Shown one piece after another: positions 1 to 9,143 of a stretch of 64,000 nt of DNA (the first letter of the stretch is position 1; every line of letters starts with the position of its first letter). This DNA is from Rhynchopus sp. YZ270_cl-10. Taxonomy: Eukaryota; Euglenozoa; Diplonemea; Diplonemida; Diplonemidae. Made by a program: the position numbers and the translations under genes. Under the pieces are notes generated by a model. The model had not been told where the DNA came from. It made no database searches and was given only the letters and a program-made list of their open reading frames with translations. The stretch lies in assembly GCA_964035575.1 (NCBI GenBank), contig OZ037851.1:1054001-1118000 (forward strand), given 5' to 3'.

Positions 1-1
1 G

Positions 2-175
2 GAGGAGTACAACCTGGTGGTGCGGCAGTACCTTAAGGGGGCTGTGTCTGCCGATGCAGTCAACACTGCTGCATCGAGAGCCAGCCTGGCAGCGACGCCT
101 GTGTGCGTGAGGGCCTGCTCCTACAAGGATAATGTTCTGTATTTGACGTGTCCTACAGGGAAGCTAGTCTCTTGA
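2..175 (+). CDS. C-terminal end of an unrecognised protein (partial)
   Basis: An open frame enters from the left edge and ends at TGA (173-175), giving the last 57 residues of a protein whose start lies outside the window. The stretch has coding-like composition and begins EEYNLVVRQYLKGAV. No domain is recognisable in so short a piece. It lies on the + strand like every other gene here. It could be the last exon of a spliced gene, since no start codon is visible. Confidence 0.5.
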   Translation, partial: EEYNLVVRQYLKGAVSADAVNTAASRASLAATPVCVRACSYKDNVLYLTCPTGKLVS

Positions 176-759
176 CCATTGGTGGGGATGGGGGGTATTT
201 TAAAGACACCGCCCTTTTACAAGGGAACAAAAGGAGTTGCATCGATACCTGTATATCACCCCCCCCCCTCACTTTTTGTGCCCCTGTCTCGTGGCTTGCT
301 GATTGGCTACCCTACTTGCTTTTTTCTTTATATTTCCCCCTCTCTGATGACTGAGGAGGGTCTTCTGACCCTGACCGTATGAGGGCCGTACGGGTTATTT
401 TTTAGCAAGTCAGAGGATTAGGAGCCAAAATATGCAAACAAAAAACCAAACTGGCACATAGAAAACCTTTTCTTAGTTCTGAGATTGTGGTTGAGTTGTA
501 ATCTCAAACAAAATAACGCACCCTTTCTCTTCGACTTGATGTCTGCAAAATTTAGAAAAACAAAACCCCAAAAAAGAGAGAAACAAGAACAACCGACACA
601 AAAACAAAAAAACAAAAAACAAGAGTACACAGCAAACAAAACCTTCATGATAACCCATTCAAACCCCCCTACTCTCTCATTGCTCCTTTTTCAGAAGGGA
701 AGAGTGCAGAGGCCCGTTTTTGAAACTGTTCTTGTCTTATCCTGATAGGTGTTCCCGCC
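176..759. other. Intergenic stretch, T- and A-rich
   Basis: No convincing gene. It holds a C-run near 250-260, A-rich tracts at 540-640 and short chance frames. A pyrimidine tract ending in AG lies just before the ATG at 760. Confidence 0.5.
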
Positions 760-1170
760 ATGACTGCGCAAGGCATGGACAACGCGTCAAGAGCTACCTT
801 GCGAAGCTCAGGGTACCACGAACAAGAAGCTCGCCGACTTCGTCAGCGAGCAGTCTCCAACGTGAAGGCCTTTTTTTCAGACCACAAGCTTGCACTATCG
901 GAGCGTGCCCGCCACACCCCTGTGTTATCTGTCTCCGCCAAACTCGCGGCTCTTCTGGCCTCGAGGTGGCATACCCGCGGAGTTAAGAGGGTTTTTCTCT
1001 GTTCTTCTGGTCGAGGACTATTGGTCAACACCATTCCATTCCAAGTCAAAACGGAGATCGGATATGATGGTGTCGATTGCGAGGGCCGTAGGAGCATGAT
1101 ACTGCAATCACTGGCTTCCAGTAAGCGGAGTACCAACTTCGAAACTGCCATGGTTCTGTCGTTCGCTTGA
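760..1170 (+). CDS. Small hypothetical protein, 136 aa
   Basis: ATG at 760 follows CCCGCC and a possible acceptor (ATCCTGATAG). The frame stays open to TGA at 1168-1170. The protein is basic, with an Arg/Lys-rich helix-like segment (EARRLRQRAVSNVKAF) and an Ala/Leu-rich segment (SAKLAALLASRW). No family is recognised. It ends 92 bases before the PPR start. It could be a real small protein, the first part of a differently spliced gene, or chance; the GC-richer composition than the flanks favours real coding. Confidence 0.4.
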   Translation: MTAQGMDNASRATLRSSGYHEQEARRLRQRAVSNVKAFFSDHKLALSERARHTPVLSVSAKLAALLASRWHTRGVKRVFLCSSGRGLLVNTIPFQVKTEIGYDGVDCEGRRSMILQSLASSKRSTNFETAMVLSFA

Positions 1171-1262
1171 TTTTTGCACCAGTTTGTGGATGGTTTCTCC
1201 GGAGGTCACCTCTATCCTCTTTCCTCGCCACCTTTGGTTTGGCGACTCTTTTTTCTTTCTGT

Positions 1263-2573
1263 ATGCCAGCCTTTAGACGAACGTTTCAGATAGGAAGTAC
1301 ACTACATCCAATTGAACCACCCCCCCAGGCAAAGGCTTCACTTGATTATGTAATGCGGGTGAAGTTCCGGTACTTCCCTCTTGGGGGGAAAAGCAACCAC
1401 TGCGCACCGCCGTTGCTGTGGACGGATGCACAGACGTCGATGTACCTTGAGGAGGTGGGACGGAAGACTCTGAGCCCTGCCCTTCTGCAGGCAGAGCACG
1501 CACGGCTGACACAGGCACACATGCGGTGCGATGTGGGACGACGGTCCTATGCAACACTTCTACAGCACGCACGAGACAAGCCTGATGTGCAGCAGCGTCT
1601 CTTCGACGCTATGACGTCTGCACGCATCCAACCAAACATTGACCACTACAACAGCCTTTTATCGGGCGCAAGCAACGCAAAGGACCTGAAGCGTGCTTTG
1701 GGCATCATGCGACAGATCAAAGAGAGTGGCCTGCCGGTCACACCGTCTACGTTGCGGGCACTATTGTATGCGACACACCGCTGTGGGAAGCATAAGATGA
1801 CAGACGCTATTGTTGCTGCCGTGCAGAACAACCCTGCACAGCAGCACTTTCTGCGGAGCGAGCTCTTTCTTGGTGCGGTGGTGGCAACGTGCTCCTCGGT
1901 GGCTGCTGCAGAGCGCTACCTGCAGGTGATGCGGGACTGTGGCATCACCCCTACACCACGCCACATTGAAAGCATGCTTGCAGCATGCATTGTGGAGGCG
2001 GACCAAACCAAAGCAAAGCGGATCATCTCAGAGGTAGGGCTCAACGCACGGAACGGCTCCAAGCTGCTTAATATTTACACCAAAATCAGCTCTTCACAAT
2101 GCGAAGAGGATGCCCACGCGTTGATCACACTGCTACAGAAGAAGGAGATGGACGCAATCTTCTATGCCCAAGCGATCATCGTGTGCAGAGAGTTCACCGC
2201 ATACAGAGCAGACAGATGGGTTGCAAAGGCGGTGCAGCTGTTTGAAGAGTTTTTATCGCATGCAACGAGATGGCGGGAACCGCATATTGAATCCGTTGTG
2301 GAGGAAATGATTAAATTATGCGTGAAGTACTCTAACCGCCCTCTCCTGCATGAGATACGCAAATTCCTGCAGCACGAAGGCTACCACATCTTCACCCCAA
2401 GGATCCTCAAGATTCACAACTCCCTTCGTACCTCCGAGACAGAGAAACGTACCCAACCCTCCTTCGATCTCCCAGGTGGCCTCCCTGACCTAGCTGTACG
2501 CAACTCATTCTCACTACCATACCTGGATACTACAGCAGACCCACATGCCACCCCTCCTGCCCCGCAGTGGTGA
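1263..2573 (+). CDS. Pentatricopeptide-repeat (PPR) protein, likely mitochondrial RNA-binding
   Basis: A 436-residue protein if the first ATG (1263) is used; the frame is open further upstream but has no earlier ATG. The basic, hydroxyl-rich N-terminus (MPAFRRTFQIGSTLHP) fits a mitochondrial targeting peptide. The middle holds degenerate 35-residue helical repeats. One reads NIDHYNSLLSGASNAKDL followed by RALGIMRQIKESGLPVTPST, the usual PPR pattern; others follow at residues about 190-260. PPR proteins bind organellar RNA in a sequence-specific way for processing, stability or translation. The last 60 residues are Pro/Ser-rich without repeats. The PPR assignment is good; the RNA target is unknown. 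Confidence 0.8.
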   Translation: MPAFRRTFQIGSTLHPIEPPPQAKASLDYVMRVKFRYFPLGGKSNHCAPPLLWTDAQTSMYLEEVGRKTLSPALLQAEHARLTQAHMRCDVGRRSYATLLQHARDKPDVQQRLFDAMTSARIQPNIDHYNSLLSGASNAKDLKRALGIMRQIKESGLPVTPSTLRALLYATHRCGKHKMTDAIVAAVQNNPAQQHFLRSELFLGAVVATCSSVAAAERYLQVMRDCGITPTPRHIESMLAACIVEADQTKAKRIISEVGLNARNGSKLLNIYTKISSSQCEEDAHALITLLQKKEMDAIFYAQAIIVCREFTAYRADRWVAKAVQLFEEFLSHATRWREPHIESVVEEMIKLCVKYSNRPLLHEIRKFLQHEGYHIFTPRILKIHNSLRTSETEKRTQPSFDLPGGLPDLAVRNSFSLPYLDTTADPHATPPAPQW

Positions 2574-3455
2574 AAACAGTTGTGCCAGAAATTCCACCAA
2601 AAGGGGGACCTCTTTTACCAAAAAAAGAACCTTTTAAATCTCCGACCCCTCCTCCACCCTCCGTTGTTGCGGGAAGCATTATGGTGGACTAAAAAAAAGC
2701 CATTTTATTGCCTCCAAATATTGTGCCTCAAGCCAAAATGCTTTAGGGGGGCAGGAAATAAAGTAGGTTTTTTTCCCTGCATTTTTTAGCCGTAAATGGC
2801 TGGGGTGAGGGGAAAAAAGTAAATTTGAGCAGGGAATAAATAGTAAATAGCCGGGAACCCCAGCTAAAAAGGGGCAGGGAATAAAAAGTCTATTTTTCCC
2901 TGCTGTTTTTTTTGATTTTTTGCCTTCTAAGGTGCGCCTCCGTACTAACTAGACTCTCGAAATTTTTTTTTGGTCATACCCCTAAAAGTGCCCAATTTTG
3001 CAATTCCAGCAAGAATTGAGCAGTTTTGAGCCTTTCTAGGGGTCTAAAACGCGTTTTTGAGGTTTTTTTCCACCCAAAAAACACTTCCCAGAGGGATTTT
3101 AACGTCAAAAACACAAGATCATGCCAAGGACTACCAAGAAGCAGGCCACAGATTTCTGAAATTGTCGAAGATCAAGTCCCGCAAGCCACGTGAGAAGATT
3201 ACACCGCTACTTCGATCACTTGCACAAAGAACGGAAATTGAAGTCAACACCATCTGGAGTTACTTCAGCCGTCTCAACAAAAAACTAACAAAAGTATTCA
3301 TCAGACATACAAAAAGACCCTCCTCTCCTAGTTTTCGGCTTCATTTCTTATTGTACGGCACCCCAAGCACCCACCAACAGATGTGCACACGCGGTGGGTC
3401 AAAACCCCCTAAAATTTTGGCTTTCGGCACTATTTGGAGGCAATAAAATTACAAA

Positions 3456-3599
3456 CTCCTGGGAGAAATTGAAGATTTTTCCCCTTGGGGGGTGCCAACT
3501 CCCTCGGATTCGTATTTCCCTCGCCTTCGGCTCGGGAAATACACATCCTTGGGAGTTGCACCCCCCTCGGGGAAAAAAAGCTTCAATTTCTCCCTGGAG
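3456..3599. repeat. 144-bp foldback (imperfect palindrome)
   Basis: The left arm begins CTCCTGGGAGAAATTGAAG and the right arm ends CTTCAATTTCTCCCTGGAG. Pairing continues through GTGCCAACTCCC/GGGAGTTGCAC to a central hairpin, GTATTTCCC...GGGAAATAC, around CGCCTTCGGC. The arms are about 65 bases with few mismatches. It looks like a MITE or foldback element; no transposase is linked to it. Confidence 0.85.
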
Positions 3600-3805
3600 T
3601 ATATAACTATTATTTTTTATACAATATCCCCTTCCATAGGAATCAAATACTGCCAATCAAAATGGTCTCTGAGAGAACCAAATCTTCGCCTCTATCCAAA
3701 GGGGGGGGGGAACAGTCTGCAGACTAAGGATTGGGGGGTCTGGTAAGTAATTAATTAAATGGCTAGTCTGCACGGGGTTTCATAACCAACAATGCAGGCG
3801 AAAAC

Positions 3806-3880
3806 GCCGTTATTTGCATTTTTGAGCCAATCCCAGTCAGTGGTGGGGTCAATCTGGAAAAATGGACAAAATTTTAATTA
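3806..3880 (+). repeat. Repeat G, copy 1, left half (interrupted)
   Basis: It holds TTGCATTTTTGAGCCAATCC, then GTGGTGGGGTCAAT and AAATGGACAAAATTTT, shared with copies near 4985, 30543, 30945 and (reverse) 11490. It stops abruptly at the transposon end at 3881 and resumes at 4837. Confidence 0.8.
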
Positions 3881-4217
3881 CAGTCCCGCCTATAATTAAT
3901 AGCGTTTTATTTTATAAAATCCTAATTAGTGACGTTCTAATTTATAAAGTCGTGAATTAATTTATTTTTCGGGGGGGAATACTAAGTTATCGAATTTATT
4001 TTCCCCGGCGGAGCCGAAAAATTTTTTTTTGCCTGCACAAGTGACGACGGGTTTGTGCGGGTTCTGTTGGAGGAATATGTGGAAAAGGAGGTGTGTAATC
4101 AGTGATACACGGAGGTAAAAAACGGTGCGGTCGGTGGTGGCTGTGCGGACGCGCATGCCGTTCACCTCCATGGTCTATTTCGCCCACGAGATGAAAAGAC
4201 CTGGCACCAGGAGTCGG

Positions 4218-4457
4218 TTACACCGAGGCGTGTCCCGCCTCGTCTTCACCACCATCCCCCTCGCAAGCGACGCAAATCGGTTGGCTGTTGAACTTGCGGG
4301 TCATCCCCGTAAGGTTGAGAAACCTCTTCAGCTCCTCGGGGTTCAAAAGAGCCTTGGGTGAAGTACGAACCGCTCTCTTTTTGTGGGTTTTGTACTTGGA
4401 GATGGTGGGAGCAGAAATATGGCGTCCTGGGTGAGCGTCATTCCACCACGCCATCAC
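4218..4457 (-). pseudogene. Transposase N-terminal (HTH) remnant of the pogo-like element
   Basis: A 79-codon stretch on the minus strand. Its first 30 residues match the pattern of CENP-B-type DNA-binding domains in pogo/Tigger transposases (Trp-Trp, then S..TISKY). The later part has a CVAC pair. The DDE catalytic domain is absent. The upstream minus-strand frame (EIVTITDNAMADDREVESAS) looks coding but is in another frame. Confidence 0.6.
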
Positions 4458-4477
4458 ATCAGCGTGCGGTCTGTCAT

Positions 4478-4528
4478 CAGTGCCTGCGTCCGCCGATGAA
4501 CGGTGAGGCTGGCACTTTCAACTTCTCT
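4478..4528 (+). repeat. Module E copy inside the pogo-like element
   Basis: CAGTGCCTGCGTCCGCCGAT, then GAACGGTGAGG and GGCACTTTCAACTTCTCT. Close copies occur at 15044, 27676, 28390 and 51912. Here it overlaps the transposase remnant, so it is either a nested insertion or the origin of the family. Confidence 0.75.
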
Positions 4529-4836
4529 GTCATCCGCCATGGCGTTGTCTGTGATGGTGACAATCTCCGGGGCGGTGAGGACAGCCTGCTCGACGATGGT
4601 CACATCTTCGGCATATTTCTTCATTTTTTCCGTTCATTCCGTGGTGGAGACAGACATGATGGTCGGAGAGAAAGATGCAGATAGTCTTGTAGAGATTCAG
4701 ACTGGGATTTGGGTGGACAAGCTGTAATTTATAAAATCTTAATTAGTGACGTTCTAATTTATAAAGTCGCTAATTAAATATTTTCAGATTTGGTCGAATT
4801 TATAAATTAGAAATTCACTAATTAGAGGCGGGACTG

Positions 4837-4905
4837 TACTTAAATTTTGGACAATATGAGCCCGGTCACTAATAGCTGGGGCCGATTTTCGGCCAAAAAA
4901 TTCCT
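4837..4905 (+). repeat. Repeat G, copy 1, right half
   Basis: It continues repeat G after the transposon: CTTAAATTTTGGACAATATG, then GAGCCCGGTCACTAATA. It is the same order as the uninterrupted copy at 5050-5095. Confidence 0.8.
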
Positions 4906-4984
4906 CAAAATCCGGGTTTGTAATATTGACTTCACCTTCGGTTACCCTACAGCGGGGGGTGAAGGAAGGTTGTGGAAAAGGGTC

Positions 4985-5165
4985 CTTATTTGCATTTTTG
5001 GGATCCGCCCGTGCAGTGGTGGGGTCAATCTCAAAAATTGGACAATTTTTTGACCACTTAAATTTTGAAAAATATGGGCCCGGTCACTAATACGTGGGGC
5101 CATTTTTCAAAAATATCGGGGTGGTATGGTAAGTAATTAAATGAAAAAATTAGTCTGCAGTCTGG
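4985..5165 (+). repeat. Repeat G, copy 2 (uninterrupted)
   Basis: TTATTTGCATTTTTGGGATC, GTGGTGGGGTCAAT, then CTTAAATTTTGAAAAATATG and GGCCCGGTCACTAATA. It serves as the empty-site comparison for the transposon in copy 1. Confidence 0.8.
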
Positions 5166-5278
5166 GGGGGAATTTTTTGGTACATTTTTTTGTCAACTTT
5201 TTTTTTGATAAATGATGGTAATGAGAGATTCAATTCCTTCCCCTTTCATCAGTCTTCCAGCTCATAATACACAACACA

Positions 5279-5803
5279 ATGTTCGACCCTGCCGAGCCGG
5301 TTATGCACAACGGAGAGAAATTCCGCGCCTGTGTAGCAGCAGTGGTGTTCAACGAGAAGGGGGAGGTGTTGGTGGGAGAGCGTGTAGGGCAGGAAGGGAA
5401 GGAGGGGAGCTGGCAGTTCCCGCAGGGTGGTGTGGATGAGGGCGAGACGTTGGAGCAGGCGGCAGCACGGGAGCTCTATGAAGAGATGGGTTTGAAGCTC
5501 GAGCCCTGTTTCAGCGCACCGCGCAGTGATGATTCATTGTATAGTGTGGACGGTGGGTGGCTCAAGCAGAACGGCTTCGCAGGACAGCACCTCGGCTTCA
5601 CAGCCTTCCACGCCCCGTCTTCCATTCTCGCCAAAATAGACCTCTCCGGCCTCGGAGGAGAAAAGCCTGAGTTTTCAAGCGCGAAATGGACAAAGTTTTC
5701 CTCCACCCCCACCACAGTCTTCCCCCCAAAGCGGACCCCCTATTTGTTTGCAGTCGCAAATCTTATGCCTCGGATATCTAACTACATTAGTCAGAGGTAT
5801 TAA
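5279..5803 (+). CDS. Nudix hydrolase (RppH/diadenosine-polyphosphate type)
   Basis: A 174-residue protein starting at ATG 5279 (context CACAATG). The Nudix box at residues 50-72 fits GX5EX7[29 protein letters not shown] followed by MGL, with the metal-binding Glu residues intact. The preceding WQFPQGG is typical of RppH and asymmetric Ap4A hydrolases, which cleave pyrophosphate bonds in capped RNA 5' ends or dinucleoside polyphosphates. N-terminal [20 protein letters not shown] is the usual first strand pair. No targeting signal is evident, so it is probably cytosolic. The exact substrate cannot be read from sequence. Confidence 0.9.
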   Translation: MFDPAEPVMHNGEKFRACVAAVVFNEKGEVLVGERVGQEGKEGSWQFPQGGVDEGETLEQAAARELYEEMGLKLEPCFSAPRSDDSLYSVDGGWLKQNGFAGQHLGFTAFHAPSSILAKIDLSGLGGEKPEFSSAKWTKFSSTPTTVFPPKRTPYLFAVANLMPRISNYISQRY

Positions 5804-5876
5804 TGGCTTTGAGGGCTCCATCTTACTGATTTTGTGAATCTATTTGAAGTGTTTGCACAAAACCAGCATTTTTTTT

Positions 5877-5910
5877 GGTACACTGTCACGAGAGGGCTTT
5901 GTATTTCAAG
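5877..5910 (+). repeat. Module C, 3'-end fragment
   Basis: GGTACACTGTCACGAGAGGG, then CTTTGTATTTCAAG. Identical or nearly so to copies at 18157 and 51612. Confidence 0.9.
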
Positions 5911-6022
5911 TAAACTTTTTTTTTTTGTTGATGTGTTGTAGAAGAGACATTCATCACAATATTTCTCTCTTTTTCTCCACCCAAAGGGGTATTATCCTGC
6001 ATCCAAAAAAGGGATTTTTTGG

Positions 6023-6070
6023 GGTGACTAAGTACAGAGATGCTTAAGTGCCTCTCACCAGATTTTCTTA
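6023..6070 (+). repeat. Module A (divergent copy)
   Basis: GGTGACTAAGTACAGAGATG, then CTTAAGTGCCTCTCACC. Hairpin halves CTAAG/CTTAA are partly kept. Confidence 0.6.
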
Positions 6071-6499
6071 AGATAATGCCGTGTGGCCTAACCCGGTTCG
6101 ATGTCTATTTTTCTATGATATTATATTGAGTGAAGTCGTTATATTCACTACCTTTCTGCTCATGAGAAAACCCACCTGAGAAAAAAATATACACCCGAGC
6201 CTTACACAGCTTTATCATAAACCAAACTAACAAAATAAATTCAGAAAAAAACCAACAATTTTATTGGTGTAGAACGTTGTGTCTATGCTAATCTTAGTCC
6301 AACCTTCCCACCAAAATACCTTCCCAGCCCCATTGTGTATCGAACCTTCTTCGGTAGTATACCAGCGAACCAAAAAAGAAAAATACAAAAAAAAAAATTC
6401 CTCTCTCTCTCCCCCTCTCCCCCTACTTCCCCCATTTCATTCCACCGCCAAAACACTTCATCATTTCACCCCCAAAATCAGACTTGGGAGGGTTTTGTG

Positions 6500-6582
6500 A
6501 AAAGGGGTTGGGTTAGTATCCCCTGCTCCTATTCCCCCTCCATCCCCATCCCCCCCCATCTTCCTCTCCTTTTCAAAAAAGA
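6500..6582 (+). promoter_or_regulatory. C/T-rich tract before the TBC gene start
   Basis: A pyrimidine block (CCCCCTCCATCCCCATCCCC and similar) lies directly before the start codon. Comparable blocks precede the genes at 21087, 44667, 59126, 61175 and 63146. It may be an acceptor polypyrimidine tract or an initiator region; only position and composition are seen. Confidence 0.4.
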
Positions 6583-8250
6583 ATGTTAGAAAACCTCCGC
6601 AAACGATTGAACGGAGGAGGCGCGGTACAGGCCCGCCCATTAGCCCCTATCGGAACCCAACAGCAGTACACCCATTTGGATCCTAATGGCACTGCTATTG
6701 GGCCTACCACATTTGCAGCGTCAACAACGACCGCTTCGTCTTCTGCTTCTACCACAGCGTCGTCACCACAGACAACTCCTGGCACCCCCTTCTCAACATA
6801 CTGGAATAAATTGAAGGGGGAAGGCAGTTCTCCGACGTTAGCTTCCTCTGGAGCTTCCTTTCCTGGTGGAAGAGCGCCCCCTCCTTTAGCACCAACACGA
6901 CGGAAGCAAACCAAACGGCCTGCACCAACCGAAACCCCTCCGACCGCACCACCAATCATGACAAAAGCGTCATTTACGGAGGCATTGGGAGGTACCGTTA
7001 ACCTTCGCGTGTTAGGAGGATTGTCTGAAAAAGGGGTGCCAGATGAGCTGAGAAGTTTGTATTGGAAGGTCCTATTAGGATTCATGCCGGAGGACAGCAC
7101 AGAGTGGGAGCAAACATTAGCTGCGAAGAGGGCGCAATACTGGGGGTTCTGCGAAGAGTTGATAGTAGTCCCTGATAAGGTGATGGAAGTAAAGAAGAGA
7201 CAGGAGACCCCTCCGGTAGAGGTTCCTGAGGGTGGTGTTGAGGGTGCAGGTGCAGTGGAGGAGACAGAGGGGAAGGATGAGAACGATGAGGAGGAGGCGG
7301 ACCATCCATTGTGCTCATCAACCTCATCCCCGTGGAGTGTGTTTCTGCACAATAAGTCTCTTCTGCAGACAATAGATGTAGACCTTCCGCGCACAATGCC
7401 GTCACTTCATTTTTTTAACCATGATGCGCCCGATACCTCCTTGACCCCTACCGAGCATAACACATCCCCCGAAACACTTTCTCGGATGAACACCATGGAG
7501 CCTACCCAAGGCAAGCCGTTTACCAAATCGCAGCAGCACCTCCGTCGACTTCTCTTTATTTTTGTAAAGTTAAACCCGGGGTTAAACTATGTGCAAGGGA
7601 TGAACGAAGTTTCAGGGCATCTTTTTTATGCATTTGCGAGTCATCTGTCGCGTCCGTATGTTCCCTGTGCGGTGTGTGCGGCTAAGGAAGCGGAGAGGAA
7701 GGAGGCAAAGGGGGAAAAGGAGGGGGAGGAGAAGGAGTCAAAAGGGCCGTCCTGTGTGTCGTGCTATGCACGCTCGCATTGCCAGACCATGGCAGACGCA
7801 GAGGCGGATGCGTTCTTTGCGTTTACAGTGTTGATGTCGCATTTGGGGGGGAATTTTTGCAGATCTCTTGACACAGATGTATCAGGGATTACAGGAAGTC
7901 TCAAGGGGTACATCGAAGTGTTCAAACGGTGTGATCCGGTGCTCCAGGCACATATGGAGTCAAAGAACCTCAAACCAGAGTTTTATTGTTTCAGATGGGT
8001 GACATTGTTGCTAAGTCAAGAGTTTATGGTCCCAGATGTGCTTAGGGTCTGGGATTTTCTTTTTGGCGAAGTTGAAGAAATCAACACCCGCCTCTGGTAT
8101 GTGTGTGTATCTATGTCAATGTCTCTCCGAGATGAATTGCTTGCCTGTGATTTCTCAGAAGGAATGCAAAAACTGCAGGATTTCAGTCACAGATGCGTGG
8201 ATGGGTTCATCTTCGAAGCCAGGGAGCTGATGGAGTTGCATAGAAAATAG
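6583..8250 (+). CDS. TBC-domain Rab GTPase-activating protein (TBC1D13-like)
   Basis: A 555-residue single-exon protein. After a Ser/Thr/Pro-rich N-terminus (about 120 residues) the TBC domain begins GGLSEKGVPDELRSLYWKVL. Both catalytic fingers are present: IDVDLPRT near residue 264 (arginine finger) and NYVQGMNE near 336 (glutamine finger). The end, VLRVWDFLFGE, is the usual TBC C-terminal helix. Two low-complexity acidic or basic inserts split the domain, one near residues 205-240 (Glu-rich) and one near 365-395 (Lys/Glu-rich, flanked by CAVC and CVSC pairs that may bind metal). This insert layout is like TBC1D13. It should speed GTP hydrolysis by a Rab protein in membrane traffic. Start chosen at the first ATG. 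Confidence 0.9.
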   Translation: MLENLRKRLNGGGAVQARPLAPIGTQQQYTHLDPNGTAIGPTTFAASTTTASSSASTTASSPQTTPGTPFSTYWNKLKGEGSSPTLASSGASFPGGRAPPPLAPTRRKQTKRPAPTETPPTAPPIMTKASFTEALGGTVNLRVLGGLSEKGVPDELRSLYWKVLLGFMPEDSTEWEQTLAAKRAQYWGFCEELIVVPDKVMEVKKRQETPPVEVPEGGVEGAGAVEETEGKDENDEEEADHPLCSSTSSPWSVFLHNKSLLQTIDVDLPRTMPSLHFFNHDAPDTSLTPTEHNTSPETLSRMNTMEPTQGKPFTKSQQHLRRLLFIFVKLNPGLNYVQGMNEVSGHLFYAFASHLSRPYVPCAVCAAKEAERKEAKGEKEGEEKESKGPSCVSCYARSHCQTMADAEADAFFAFTVLMSHLGGNFCRSLDTDVSGITGSLKGYIEVFKRCDPVLQAHMESKNLKPEFYCFRWVTLLLSQEFMVPDVLRVWDFLFGEVEEINTRLWYVCVSMSMSLRDELLACDFSEGMQKLQDFSHRCVDGFIFEARELMELHRK

Positions 8251-8749
8251 ACAGTTTACATCCTCATTGTTTACACTAAATGCAACCAAAATTTCAAATT
8301 TCAAAAAAAAAAAAAGAACGAAACAAAAGCGAAACAATTCCTTTCCGTGAAGATTCACCCCATTTTTTTTTCCAAGATAGTTCTAAGTAGGAACTTCTTG
8401 AAAAAGTGTGTAATATGAAGCGGGATTCTTTTTGGGGAGAATGGTATAAAAAAAGCGAGATTCATCAAAGAAAAAACGGATAGAAATAAGGAGATGGGTT
8501 GCGTATTATTTTTTGCTCCGCCCCCGCCGATATATATTTTTTTTGTTTCATTGTGTGTTACATCCGCTGAGGTGTCCGCACTGGCAATAGCTATTTTTTT
8601 TTCCCGCGTTTTATTGTTGACCTGATTTACCTCTAACAAAATCAAACCAAGACTTCGGGAAAAAAAAGCATAAATTTAAAGCAATATTTCAAGATATCTT
8701 TAATGTGGAAAAAAAAGTGTCAACTTTATTTTTGAGAGAAGCTTTGAGC

Positions 8750-8785
8750 TCGACTGAGATGCGTTTTAGCACGTTTCAACTATTT
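8750..8785 (+). repeat. Module D, 3' fragment
   Basis: TGAGATGCGTTTTAGCACGT, then TTCAACTAT. It matches the 3' part of the fuller copies at 18331 and 55258. Confidence 0.75.
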
Positions 8786-8971
8786 TTCTTTTTCCTTCTG
8801 GGGGATGGGGGTGTGTACTATTATTTGAAAGCCTTGTTACATTAGTGCAGACAGCACACGAGACTATTCCAACACCTTTTCTAAATTTTAAAAAAAAATG
8901 GTTCCTCTTTTTGCACGACACCTTCTTCAATCCCCCAACCACCTTTGCAACCTTTTTTCTTCTCTCAACAC

Positions 8972-9000
8972 ATACTTTCAATTCTGTGAATTGAAAGTAT
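8972..9000. repeat. Perfect hairpin, 13-bp stem, 3-nt loop
   Basis: ATACTTTCAATTC, TGT, GAATTGAAAGTAT. It lies 144 bases before the carrier ATG. Function unknown; it could be an RNA-processing signal or a tiny foldback. Confidence 0.8.
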
Positions 9001-9143
9001 ATGAATCTAATTCTCTCATCTGAGATAACATTGTATCCTTCCATCAATTCTATTACGGCCCCAACTAAGCACCGTATCATTTTTTTTGCAAATTTTCTGT
9101 TTTTCAATCCCTTTTTTAGATGGTTGCGTGACACATTAAAACA

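Larger units (their letters stand above)
3881..4836 (-). mobile_element. pogo/Tc1-like DNA transposon, non-autonomous, with TA target duplication
   Basis: The ends are CAGTCCCGCCTATAATTA on the left and, on the right in reverse complement, CAGTCCCGCCTCTAATTA. Both are flanked by TA, the target site of the Tc1/mariner/pogo superfamily. AT-rich subterminal blocks share GTGACGTTCTAATTTATAAA on both sides. The minus strand carries a transposase remnant at 4218-4457: WWNDAHPGRHISAPTISKYK resembles the CENP-B/pogo helix-turn-helix N-terminus. At 956 bp it lacks room for a full DDE domain, and the remnant is out of frame with upstream coding-like sequence, so it cannot move alone. It sits inside a copy of repeat G. 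Confidence 0.85.
2574..5278. other. Repeat-rich intergenic region between the PPR and Nudix genes
   Basis: No supported host gene. From 2690 to 2930 GCAGGGAATAAA-type words recur. An open frame at about 3085-3446 has coding-like composition (for example KIKSRKPREKITPLLRSLAQ) but no ATG in good context and no recognised family; it may be a decayed mobile-element ORF. Then come a 144-bp foldback, two copies of repeat G and a pogo-like transposon, each listed separately. Words near 3738-3772 (GGTAAGTAATTAATTAAATG, then AGTCTGCA) recur at 5125-5160 and bracket the block. Confidence 0.6.
5804..6582. other. Intergenic region with one C and one A module
   Basis: Contains a C-module 3' end (5877-5910) and an A module (6023-6070), listed separately. 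GTAGAAGAGACATTCATC at 5937 resembles part of another recurring word (GAGAGGCACATTCATC). From 6400 to 6580 it becomes C/T-rich up to the TBC start. No gene seen. Confidence 0.6.
8251..9143. other. Intergenic region, T-rich, with a D-module tail and a perfect hairpin
   Basis: No gene seen. It holds a 36-bp fragment of module D (8750-8785) and a 13-bp-stem hairpin (8972-9000). Immediately upstream of the carrier is a long T tract ending CCCTTTTTTAG (9110-9119), a likely acceptor. Confidence 0.6.

Noticed and set aside
1167-1262. Upstream in-frame extension of the PPR protein
   Set aside because: There is no ATG before 1263, and the extra residues would need a TTG start.
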